Shown here: positions 1 through 7,279 of the stretch, piece after piece
Position numbering within the stretch: the stretch's first letter is position 1
How the letters are laid out: each line of letters opens with the position of its first letter
Assembly: GCF_003574445.1 (NCBI RefSeq)
Contig: NZ_KZ984568.1
Coordinates: 1 to 64,000, forward strand
Source of the DNA: Streptomyces sp. YIM 130001
Lineage (GTDB): Bacteria; Actinomycetota; Actinomycetes; Streptomycetales; Streptomycetaceae
Direction: 5' to 3'
DNA length: 64,000 nt
Notes under the pieces: generated by a model
Told to the model about the DNA's origin: nothing
Seen by the model: only the letters and a program-made list of their open reading frames with translations
The model's database searches: none
Position numbers and translations under genes: made by a program

Positions 1-90
1 CCCACGGCCGAGGGCGCGCGCCACGAATGGCGGTGTGCCCCCGCCGGACTCAGACTTTCCCCAGACGTACGAAGACGGAGAAGACACCTC

Positions 91-297
91 ATGAGCACTC
101 CCGCGGACCGGTTCCTGCGCGTCGAGAAGGGCAATGCCGAGCCCGAGGAGCTCGCGGCCATCACCGCGATCCTCATGGCCCGGGCCGCCGCACAGCCGCA
201 GGAGGCCCCCGCGCACCGTCGTGGGCGGTCCCGTGCAGGGTGGCGCCGGCTCGAGCGGACACCGGGCTTCAGGGCGCCGCACAGCTGGCAGGGCTGA
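91..297 (+). CDS. accE: Acyl-CoA carboxylase epsilon subunit
   Basis: A 68-residue protein of the small epsilon-subunit type that stabilises the actinobacterial acetyl/propionyl-CoA carboxylase complex (biotinylated alpha plus carboxyltransferase beta), which makes malonyl- or methylmalonyl-CoA. The N-terminal third (FLRVEKGNAEPEELAAITAI, residues 8-27) is the family signature: a short strand followed by the helix that docks on the beta subunit. The rest is basic and low in complexity, ending in a Trp-rich tail (SWQG), as usual. The start has GGAGAAG about seven bases upstream. The beta-subunit gene normally sits just before it; the first 90 bases show no convincing end of that gene, so it probably stops before the window. 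A strong hairpin follows the stop. Confidence 0.85.
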   Translation: MSTPADRFLRVEKGNAEPEELAAITAILMARAAAQPQEAPAHRRGRSRAGWRRLERTPGFRAPHSWQG

Positions 298-322
298 GCC
301 CTCCGGCCACCCCATCGAAACG

Positions 323-362
323 AAGTGGGCCCCGTCCTTGAGATCAAGGACGGGGCCCACTT
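323..362. terminator. Bidirectional terminator between accE and cvnD2
   Basis: A near-perfect inverted repeat with arms AAGTGGGCCCCGTCCTTG and its complement around a four-base loop. It lies between the converging ends of accE (+) and cvnD2 (-) and can serve both transcripts. There is no strong T tract, as is common in Streptomyces. Confidence 0.8.
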
Positions 363-384
363 CGTCGTGCGCGTGCTGCGGTAC

Positions 385-963
385 CTACCGGAGTCGGGCC
401 ATCAGTGCGTGCTCGACCAGAGTGATCAGGGCGCTCTTGGCGTCCGCGCGGTGTCGCGCGTCCGTCGTGATGATCGGAGCGTCGGGGCCGATCTGCAGCG
501 CCTCGCGGACCTCGTCCGGGTTGTACGGCTGGTGTCCGTCGAAGCCGTTGAGGGCGATGACGAAGGGGAGCCCGGAGTTCTCGAAGTAGTCGACGGCGGG
601 GAAGCAGTCGGCGAGGCGGCGGGTGTCGACGAGGACGACGGCGCCGATCGCGCCGCGGACCAGGTCGTCCCACATGAACCAGAAGCGGTCCTGTCCGGGG
701 GTGCCGAACAGGTACAGGATCAGGTCCTGGTCGAGGGTGATACGGCCGAAGTCCATGGCCACCGTGGTGGTGGTCTTGTCCCCGGTGTGCGTGAGGTCGT
801 CGATGCCCGCGGAGGCTGACGTCATCACGGCTTCGGTACGCAGCGGGTTGATCTCCGAGACGGCGCCCACGAACGTGGTCTTGCCCACGCCGAATCCGCC
901 CGCCACCACGATCTTCGCGCTGGTGGTGGAGCGGGTCGCACCGCTAGAGCTTTCGAAGTCCAC
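385..963 (-). CDS. cvnD2: Conservon small GTPase CvnD (second conservon)
   Basis: A 192-residue Ras-like GTP-binding protein, last gene of a cvnABCD conservon. The P-loop GGFGVGKTT is near residues 24-32, FGTPGQDRFWF is the switch-II/G3 region and ALNGFDG the G4-like motif. Conservon GTPases work with the kinase-like CvnA, the roadblock protein CvnB and the DUF742 protein CvnC in a membrane-associated, eukaryote-like switch. The GTG start lies inside the end of cvnC2 (20-base overlap), implying translational coupling. It is almost identical to CvnD1 (5776-6363), with long stretches of identical DNA. The name follows from synteny with S. coelicolor cvn2, recalled rather than computed. Confidence 0.9.
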   Translation of the reverse strand: MDFESSSGATRSTTSAKIVVAGGFGVGKTTFVGAVSEINPLRTEAVMTSASAGIDDLTHTGDKTTTTVAMDFGRITLDQDLILYLFGTPGQDRFWFMWDDLVRGAIGAVVLVDTRRLADCFPAVDYFENSGLPFVIALNGFDGHQPYNPDEVREALQIGPDAPIITTDARHRADAKSALITLVEHALMARLR

Positions 964-1519
964 TGAGCACCCTTTCGAGCAAGGTCACATCTGGCTGGCC
1001 GCCGGCGCTCTCGTCGCCGCCGGGCTGGTGGATGGCGACCAGACCGGCCTCCGCCAGGTCGGCGACGAGGATCCGGGCCACGCCGAGGGGAATGGTGAGC
1101 AGTGCCGAGATCTCCGCTACGGACTTGATCTCACGGCACAGTTGGCAGATCCGCTGATGCTCGGGCAACTGGCCCTGCATCTGGTGCGGTTGAGCGGTGG
1201 TGTGCACCAGCGCCTCGATGGCGAGCTGGTAGCGCGGCCTGGTACGCCCGCCGGTCATGGCGTAAGGGCGCACCAGCGGGTTGTGCCGGCCGCCGGCCGG
1301 GGACTGGGTCCCCGGTTCGGGGCCGCGGCGCTGCGGCTGTACGGGCTGGATCCGGGGTGCCTGCGGCTGCTCGTAGGGCTGCTGCGGCGGCGGTGTGTGG
1401 GGCCCCCGCCGCTGGTTCGGCGCAGAGGGGAAGTTGAAGCGGTTGGGCGGCGTGCCGTTGCCCTGACCCTGGCCGTAGGACCAGTTGCCCGAAGACGAAC
1501 CGTCTGGGGGTGTTGCCAC
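944..1519 (-). CDS. cvnC2: Conservon protein CvnC, DUF742 (second conservon)
   Basis: A 191-residue DUF742 protein. The conserved domain fills the C-terminal 120 residues, from PLVRPYAMTGGRTRP through ICQLCREIKSVAEISALL to the end, and looks like a winged helix. The N-terminal 75 residues are a Pro/Gln/Arg-rich low-complexity extension that CvnC1 largely lacks. The GTG start has GGAGGAGAAC directly before it. It lies between cvnB2 and cvnD2, and its end overlaps the cvnD2 start. In conservons this protein belongs to the membrane switch complex; its biochemical role is unknown. Confidence 0.88.
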   Translation of the reverse strand: MATPPDGSSSGNWSYGQGQGNGTPPNRFNFPSAPNQRRGPHTPPPQQPYEQPQAPRIQPVQPQRRGPEPGTQSPAGGRHNPLVRPYAMTGGRTRPRYQLAIEALVHTTAQPHQMQGQLPEHQRICQLCREIKSVAEISALLTIPLGVARILVADLAEAGLVAIHQPGGDESAGGQPDVTLLERVLSGLRKL

Positions 1520-1609
1520 GTTCTCCTCCTCCGATCATGCCGGGCGCCATCACTGGTGCCGCGTCCCGAACTTTAAGGCCAGAAGGCCTTAAACCGCACC
1601 GGCCGTCAG

Positions 1610-2032
1610 CTAGTTGAGAAGGCTCCCCTGCAGTTCCGCACGGAGGTCCGGGGTGAGAACGGTGCCCGCACGGTCGACCAAAAGGGCCATCTCGTACCCG
1701 ATGAGACCGATGTCCGCCTCCGGGTGTGCAAGCACCGCGAGGGAAGAGCCGTCGGAAATGGACATGAGGAAAAGAAATCCGCGCTCCATCTCCACAACGG
1801 TCTGCGTCACATGACCACCCTCGAAGATCCGGGAGGCCCCGGCGGTCAGCGAGGTCAGACCTGAGGCGACCGCCGCCAATTGATCGGCACGGTCACGCGG
1901 GAAGCCTTCGGACATCGCCAGAAGGAGTCCGTCGGCGGAGACCACCACCGTGTGGGACACCCCTGGGGTGTTCTCCACGAAGTTGGTGATCAACCAGTTC
2001 AGGTTCTGCGCCGCCTGGCTCATCGGGCTCAC
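1610..2032 (-). CDS. cvnB2: Conservon roadblock/LC7 protein CvnB (second conservon)
   Basis: A 140-residue roadblock/LC7 (MglB-like) protein that probably acts on the GTPase CvnD, as MglB does on MglA. Typical features are LNWLITNFVENTPGVSHTVV at the N terminus, VSADGLLLAMSEGFP, and the G/A/T-rich helix DQLAAVASGLTSL. I chose the GTG at 2032: it lies one base after the cvnA2 stop, has AGGAG upstream in the end of cvnA2, and gives the same 140-residue length as CvnB1. A longer reading from 2068 would overlap cvnA2 and has no support. The 90 bases to cvnC2 show no gene. Confidence 0.88.
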   Translation of the reverse strand: MSPMSQAAQNLNWLITNFVENTPGVSHTVVVSADGLLLAMSEGFPRDRADQLAAVASGLTSLTAGASRIFEGGHVTQTVVEMERGFLFLMSISDGSSLAVLAHPEADIGLIGYEMALLVDRAGTVLTPDLRAELQGSLLN

Positions 2033-2033
2033 A

Positions 2034-5000
2034 CTAACGCTCCTGGTTGTAGTTGCCACCAGGCCCACCGTCTCCGCTGGCCTGGCCGTTCGAATCGCTT
2101 CCTGCCTCGCGCCCCCGCTGTACGCCGCGCCGCAGGTTGCTGAGCCTGCCCCGGACGTCCTCAGGAGCGCGGGAGACCTGAGGGCCGCCCTGCGGGGTCT
2201 GCTCCGCGGTGCCCTCGACCAGATTGGCCTTGGGCACCCGCCTCGGCAGTCCGGACGAGGTGACTCCGCCCGCCCTCGGCTGCCGCAGCTGCTCGGCGCG
2301 CTCCCAGCGGGAGTCGTTGGCCGAACGCCAGGTGTCGTTGTGGTCTGCGGCGTCCGGGCCGTCGCCGAACAGCGAGGCGGACGCCTGCGGCTCCTCGGGA
2401 GTTGCCTGCCCCGGTCCGCCCGGCTGCGGCCCGCCGGGACCGTTGCCGTTGCTGCCGGCCGGCGAGGTGGTGCCGCGACGGGGCAGACCCGCTGCGGTCA
2501 TCTCGTGGACGGTGCTCGGGGCCGGTCCGGGACGCTCGAAGCCTACGCGCTCCCGGTCGTCCCCGTGGCCGCCCGAAACAGATTCCGGTTCCTGGCCGTA
2601 GGCCGGGTCGAAGTCGCCCCGGTAGCCGGACTGGTCCTGCCAGTCGCCCTGGTGAGCCTGGTCCCCGTAGCCGCCGAACTGATCCTGCGGGTTTCCCTGG
2701 AAGGCGCCGCGGTCGTCGAATCCCGCTTCCGCATAGCCCGGGTCCCGATAGCCGTCAGCAGCCGCGTACGGATCTGGGGCGCCCTGCTGGAGGTAACCCT
2801 GCTGGTCCGCGTAGCCACCCTGTTCGGGGTAGCCCTGCTGCGGATAGCCCTGGTCCGGGTAGCCGGGGCCCGGCTGCTCGTCGTAGCCGGACTGGTCCTG
2901 GTAGCCGACGCCGTTGTCGTACGCGGACTGGTCGTCGTACGCGGACTGGTCCTCGTACGCGGACCGGTCGTCGTATCCGGGCCGGACGTCGTAGCCGTCC
3001 GGGTCCTGCCCGGCGTACTGCTGCGGCGCGGCCTCGATCTCGTCGCGGTACATCGGGCGGTTGCCCGCCTGCGCCTCGAGCGCAGCACGGCGCTCCTCGC
3101 GCATCAGCGAGCGTCCGACGGGGTCGAGGTCACGGGCGTCGTCCGGCACCTCGTTGTAGCGGCTGTCGTCGAAGCCGAGCTCGGCCGCGGTCCGCAGGGG
3201 AGGAGCTTCGTACGTCGGCTGGGGCGCCTGCTGCTCGGGAATGATCTGCGAGACGGTGAACTCGCTCTCCGGCAGGTCGCTGCCGCCACCGCCGTGCGTG
3301 ATCACGTCGGGCAGCATGACGAGCGATGTCGTGCCCGCCTGCTCGCCGGACGGGCGCAGCTGGACGCGGATGTTGTGCCGGTCGGCAAGGCGGCCGACCA
3401 CGAACAGGCCCATGCGCTGCGAGATCGCGGCGTCCACGGTCGGCGGGTTGGCGAGACGGTGGTTGATGTCCGCGAAGTCCTCGGCGGTGAGGCCGATGCC
3501 CTTGTCGTGGATCTCGATCATCACGCGGCCGTCGGGCAGCCGGGTCGCGGTGACCCGCACCTTCGTCTGCGGCGAGGAGAACGTGGTGGCGTTCTCCAGG
3601 AGCTCGGCGAGCAGGTGCACGAGGTCGGTCACGGCACGGCCGTGGATCTCGGCCTCCGGCACCCCGGACAGCTCGATGCGCTCGTACTGCTCCACCTCGG
3701 AGGAGGCGGCGCGCAGGACGTCGACCAGCGGGACCGGCTGGTCCCAGCGGCGGCCCGGCTCCTCGCCCGCGAGGACCAGGAGGTTCTCGCCGTTGCGGCG
3801 CATACGGGTCGCCAGGTGGTCGAGCCGGAAGAGGCTCTCCAGCTGGTCGGGGTCGGCCTCGTTGTTCTCCAGGTCGGTGATCAGGGTCAACTGGCCCTCG
3901 ATCAGCGACTGGTTGCGGCGCGAGAGGTTGGTGAAGATCGCGTTGACGTTCCCTCGCAGGAGCGCCTGCTCGGCCGCCAGCCGCACCGCTTCCCGGTGGA
4001 CCTGGTCGAAGGCGCGTGCGACCTCGCCGATCTCGTCGCGGGTGGTGATCGGGATCGGCTGGACCCGGGTGTCGACCCGGCCCGGCTCGGTGCGCGAGAG
4101 CTGGTCGACGAGCGACGGCAGCCGCTGCTCGGCGACATCGAAGGCGGCGGAACGCAGACGGCGCATGTTCCGGCTCATCTGGCGGGCCATGAGGCCGGCG
4201 ATGATGAAGGCGGCGAGCACCGCGGCGATCACGATCGCACCGGTGATGTACGCGTCGCGCTTGGCGTCGTCGGAGATCTGGGCGGCCTCGGTCACGGCCT
4301 TGTCGACCAGGCCGGTCTCGATCTCGCGGTAGCCCTCGAACTTGGCCGTGGTGGTCGCCATGAAGGTCTCGGGCGTGATGCCCTGCTTCTCGAGCGCGGA
4401 CGGCCGGGCGCCGGAGCCGATGCGCTTGATCATCTCGTCCGACGACGGCGGCGCGACGAAGGGCTTGCCCTCCTCACGGGCCTGCTTGGCGGCGGCGGCG
4501 ATCTGCTTCTTGCCGGCGTCCTGCTTCGCCTTCATGACGGCCTTGAGGGCCTTCTCGTCGTCCTCGGTGCCCGCGGAGATGTACTCGCCGAGGGCGATGT
4601 TCTCCAGGTAGGCGTACGAGTTGAAGGCGTTGAGCTGGGCCTTGAGGGTGTCCTCGTCCTGGCTCGGGCGGACCAGGAGGTGGGTGCCGATGGAGCGCTG
4701 CAGGGATCCGGCGGCCTTGGCGAGCGAGACGGCGTAGACCGTGCGGCCGTAGCTGGTGATGTTGCCGGTGCCGAGACCGAGCTCGTTCGCGAACTCCATC
4801 AGGGAGTGCTGGACGGTGACGTAACCCTCTTCGGTCTTCACCGGGTCCATGGCGCGGGTGAAGGCCTTCTTGCGCAGTCCGTCGAGCTGGGACTCGTTCT
4901 TCTTGACGAGCGAGAGGCGGCGCTCGAGGCCCTGCTTGGCGGGCATGTCCTTGATGACCTGGTCGAAGTTGGCCTTCGCCTCGTCGGTCGCGGTGCGGAC

Positions 5001-5384
5001 CTTCTTGACCTGGTCGGTCTCGCCCTTGCCGAGCAGCAGGGGAGCGGCTGAGAGGTCGCGCTCGTTGAGGAGTGCCTGTCCGTAGTTCTCGGCGGCGCGC
5101 ACCACGAGTGCGGTCTTCTCGGCGTCCTCTGCCTCGTTCCAGGTGTCCACGGAATTCGTGACCTGGAAGCCGCCCATCGCGATCGCGACGAGTACGGGTA
5201 TCAGCAGAATCGCGTTCAGCCGTACCGGCACGCGCCAGTTGCGCGGGGAAAGCCGTCCGCCACCGTCGGCCGCGGGGGCCACCGGCTCGGACCCGGGTAT
5301 CTCGGGTGGCGGCACCGCCGTCCGCGGCGGCGGGGTGAAGTTGCCCCGGGCCGACGGCTCGGGACTGCTCTTGCTTCGCCTCAC
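2034..5384 (-). CDS. cvnA2: Conservon sensor kinase-like protein CvnA (second conservon)
   Basis: A membrane histidine-kinase-like protein of about 1,116 residues. In order: a Pro-rich cytoplasmic N terminus; a first membrane segment near residues 55-75; an extracytoplasmic helical sensor of about 300 residues (nitrate/nitrite-sensing-like); a second membrane segment near 375-400; a HAMP-like region; LDHLATRMRR in the dimerisation position; and an ATPase domain with N box ELLENATTF and DKGIGL. The last 400 residues are a Tyr/Gln/Asp-rich repeat region followed by a conserved basic end (GLPRRVPKANL). The GTG at 5384 (encoding MRRSKSSPEP) is preferred, with GAGAGG upstream; a start at 5495 would add poorly conserved sequence. 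First gene of the cvn2 operon. Confidence 0.87.
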   Translation of the reverse strand: MRRSKSSPEPSARGNFTPPPRTAVPPPEIPGSEPVAPAADGGGRLSPRNWRVPVRLNAILLIPVLVAIAMGGFQVTNSVDTWNEAEDAEKTALVVRAAENYGQALLNERDLSAAPLLLGKGETDQVKKVRTATDEAKANFDQVIKDMPAKQGLERRLSLVKKNESQLDGLRKKAFTRAMDPVKTEEGYVTVQHSLMEFANELGLGTGNITSYGRTVYAVSLAKAAGSLQRSIGTHLLVRPSQDEDTLKAQLNAFNSYAYLENIALGEYISAGTEDDEKALKAVMKAKQDAGKKQIAAAAKQAREEGKPFVAPPSSDEMIKRIGSGARPSALEKQGITPETFMATTTAKFEGYREIETGLVDKAVTEAAQISDDAKRDAYITGAIVIAAVLAAFIIAGLMARQMSRNMRRLRSAAFDVAEQRLPSLVDQLSRTEPGRVDTRVQPIPITTRDEIGEVARAFDQVHREAVRLAAEQALLRGNVNAIFTNLSRRNQSLIEGQLTLITDLENNEADPDQLESLFRLDHLATRMRRNGENLLVLAGEEPGRRWDQPVPLVDVLRAASSEVEQYERIELSGVPEAEIHGRAVTDLVHLLAELLENATTFSSPQTKVRVTATRLPDGRVMIEIHDKGIGLTAEDFADINHRLANPPTVDAAISQRMGLFVVGRLADRHNIRVQLRPSGEQAGTTSLVMLPDVITHGGGGSDLPESEFTVSQIIPEQQAPQPTYEAPPLRTAAELGFDDSRYNEVPDDARDLDPVGRSLMREERRAALEAQAGNRPMYRDEIEAAPQQYAGQDPDGYDVRPGYDDRSAYEDQSAYDDQSAYDNGVGYQDQSGYDEQPGPGYPDQGYPQQGYPEQGGYADQQGYLQQGAPDPYAAADGYRDPGYAEAGFDDRGAFQGNPQDQFGGYGDQAHQGDWQDQSGYRGDFDPAYGQEPESVSGGHGDDRERVGFERPGPAPSTVHEMTAAGLPRRGTTSPAGSNGNGPGGPQPGGPGQATPEEPQASASLFGDGPDAADHNDTWRSANDSRWERAEQLRQPRAGGVTSSGLPRRVPKANLVEGTAEQTPQGGPQVSRAPEDVRGRLSNLRRGVQRGREAGSDSNGQASGDGGPGGNYNQER

Positions 5385-5775
5385 TCGACCAACAACCTCT
5401 CGGCGTCGGCACCACATGTTGTGCCGCTGTCGTCTCCTCGCCCGTCCTACTGGGCAGTTCGACGCATTCCAGCACGTCAGGCGGGGCAGCTCCAAACAGT
5501 GTGAAGATTTCGTTCCGCGTGACCTGGACCGCAGATAAATCGGTCATAAAGAGCGAGCCCCGCCAAATGACGGGGCCCATGTGAGCGCAGCGGTACCGAG
5601 TGACCGCGTGGGGTGTCGGCGCCTGTTGAATTCTCTGTCGAAACGTTATGAACACACAGGCGGATCGTGTCAAACGACACAGCAACCTCCACACCGCCTA
5701 CGTCAACTGCCGTATGCGCGTGTGCACTTGCGACCTCGGGCCGGTCCCGCAGGGGCGCGACCGGCCCTGCGGCAG
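5385..5775. other. Gap between the two conservons
   Basis: About 390 bases with no supported gene. It should carry the cvn2 promoter on the minus strand, and it holds the terminator of the upstream cvn1 operon at its right end. A GCCCCG-N8-CGGGGC hairpin (5557-5576) is followed, on the minus strand, by CTCTTTATG. I could not assign -35/-10 elements with confidence. Confidence 0.5.
5738..5767 (-). terminator. Terminator after cvnD1
   Basis: An inverted repeat GGGCCGGTC-N12-GACCGGCCC begins eight bases past the cvnD1 stop. The perfect 9-bp GC-rich stem has no U run. It probably ends the cvn1 transcript and separates the two conservons. Confidence 0.65.
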
Positions 5776-6363
5776 CTAGCGGAGTCGGGCCATCAGCGCG
5801 TGCTCGACCAGAGTGATCAGGCCACTCTTTGCGTCCGCGCGGTGACGTGCGTCGGTGGTGATGATCGGGGTGTCGGGACCGATCTGGAGCGCCTCGCGAA
5901 CTTCCTCGGGCGCGTACGGCTGGTGCCCGTCGAAGCCGTTCAGAGCGACCACGAAGGGGAGCCCGGAGTTCTCGAAGTAGTCGACGGCGGGGAAGCAGTC
6001 GGCGAGGCGGCGGGTGTCGACGAGGACGACGGCGCCGATCGCGCCGCGGACCAGGTCGTCCCACATGAACCAGAAGCGGTCCTGTCCGGGGGTGCCGAAC
6101 AGGTACAGGATCAGGTCCTGGTCCAGGGTGATACGGCCGAAGTCCATCGCCACCGTGGTGGTCGTCTTGTCCCCGGTGTGCGTCAGGTCGTCGATCCCGG
6201 CGGACGCCGAGGTCATCACGGCCTCGGTACGCAGCGGGTTGATCTCCGAGACGGCGCCCACGAACGTGGTCTTGCCCACGCCGAATCCGCCCGCCACCAC
6301 GATCTTCGCGGATGTGGTGGAACGCCCTGACGAGCCCGGATCGTTAGAGCTTGCGAAGTCCAC
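5776..6363 (-). CDS. cvnD1: Conservon small GTPase CvnD (first conservon)
   Basis: A 195-residue Ras-like GTPase with P-loop GGFGVGKTT and switch region FGTPGQDRFWF. Outside the first 20 residues it differs from CvnD2 by only a handful of conservative changes (for example ALNGFDGHQPYAPEE against ALNGFDGHQPYNPDE). It is the last gene of the upstream conservon. The GTG start overlaps the end of cvnC1 by 20 bases, the same arrangement as in cvn2. The near identity raises the question whether the two GTPases can exchange partners; the cognate CvnA and CvnC proteins have diverged much more. Confidence 0.9.
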   Translation of the reverse strand: MDFASSNDPGSSGRSTTSAKIVVAGGFGVGKTTFVGAVSEINPLRTEAVMTSASAGIDDLTHTGDKTTTTVAMDFGRITLDQDLILYLFGTPGQDRFWFMWDDLVRGAIGAVVLVDTRRLADCFPAVDYFENSGLPFVVALNGFDGHQPYAPEEVREALQIGPDTPIITTDARHRADAKSGLITLVEHALMARLR

Positions 6364-6751
6364 TGAGCACCCTTTCGAGCAGTGTCACATCAGGCTGGCC
6401 GCCGGCGTTCTCGTCGCCGCCGGGCTGGTGGATGGCTACGAGTCCCGCCTCTGCCAGGTCCGCCACCAGGATGCGCGCCACGCCGAGCGGCATCGAGAGC
6501 AGCGCCGAGACCTCGGCCACGGACTTGACCTCACGGCACAGATGGCAGATCCGCTGGTGCTCGGGGAGCAGCCCCATCAGCTGGGCCGGGTCGGCCGTGG
6601 TGCTGACCAGTGCCTCTATCGCGAGCTGGTAGCGCGGCCTGGTCCGGCCGCCGGTCATCGCGTACGGACGAACCAGCGGCTGGTCGCCCTCGCCGTACGG
6701 TGCGTGTGCTGATGCCCCGTACGGATCGTGAGAGGCGGTGGGCGGGGTCAT
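6344..6751 (-). CDS. cvnC1: Conservon protein CvnC, DUF742 (first conservon)
   Basis: A 135-residue DUF742 protein. The domain runs from PLVRPYAMTGGRTRP near residue 26 to the C terminus and matches CvnC2 closely, including ICHLCREVKSVAEVSALL and GVARILVADLAEAGLV. It lacks the long Pro/Gln-rich head of CvnC2. The ATG has CGGAGGA seven bases upstream. Its end overlaps cvnD1. The 105 bases between cvnB1 and this gene are non-coding. Confidence 0.88.
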   Translation of the reverse strand: MTPPTASHDPYGASAHAPYGEGDQPLVRPYAMTGGRTRPRYQLAIEALVSTTADPAQLMGLLPEHQRICHLCREVKSVAEVSALLSMPLGVARILVADLAEAGLVAIHQPGGDENAGGQPDVTLLERVLSGLRKL

Positions 6752-6856
6752 GAATCCTCCGGGCGGGACAGCAAGTGGTCGGCGTGCCGTCTGACTTGGG
6801 CCGGTGGGGGGATCTGGGGACGGCCGGACGGTTGGTGTGTGCGTGGTACGGCCGGG

Positions 6857-7279
6857 CTAGTGGAGCAGGCTGCCCTGCAGTTCGGCCCGCAGGTCGGGGG
6901 TGAGCACGGTGCCCGCCCGGTCGACGAGCAGGGCCATCTCGTATCCGACGAGGCCGATGTCGCAGTCGGGGTGCGCGAGCACCGCGAGCGACGAGCCGTC
7001 GGAGATCGACATGAGGAAGAGGAAGCCACGCTCCATCTCCACCACGGTCTGATTGACCGGACCGCCCTCGAAGATCCGGGAGGCCCCGGCGGTCAGCGAG
7101 GTGAGGCCCGAGGCGACCGCGGCCAGTTGGTCGGCGCGGTCACGCGGGAAACCTTCGGACATGGCAAGGAGCAGACCGTCGGCCGACACCACCACCGTGT
7201 GCGACACCCCTGGGGTGTTGTCCACGAAATTGGTGATCAACCAGTTCAGATTCTGCGCCGCCTGGCTCATCGGACTCAA
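6857..7279 (-). CDS. cvnB1: Conservon roadblock/LC7 protein CvnB (first conservon)
   Basis: A 140-residue roadblock/LC7 protein, nearly identical to CvnB2 and probably a regulator of the CvnD1 GTPase. The likely start is a TTG directly abutting the cvnA1 stop codon, with GGAG inside the last codons of cvnA1. An in-frame ATG three codons later (MSQAAQNLNW) is an alternative. The rare start codon and zero spacing imply coupled translation with cvnA1. Confidence 0.87.
   Translation of the reverse strand: MSPMSQAAQNLNWLITNFVDNTPGVSHTVVVSADGLLLAMSEGFPRDRADQLAAVASGLTSLTAGASRIFEGGPVNQTVVEMERGFLFLMSISDGSSLAVLAHPDCDIGLVGYEMALLVDRAGTVLTPDLRAELQGSLLH

Noticed and set aside
1..90. End of the acyl-CoA carboxylase beta gene
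   Set aside because: None of the three plus frames shows the expected conserved ending; the region is therefore not called as coding.
1950..5051. A 1,033-codon open frame on the plus strand, opposite cvnA2
   Set aside because: It is the antisense shadow of cvnA2. High GC content keeps the opposite frame open; the protein is low-complexity Val/Arg/Leu with no recognisable domain, and cvnA2 explains the DNA fully.
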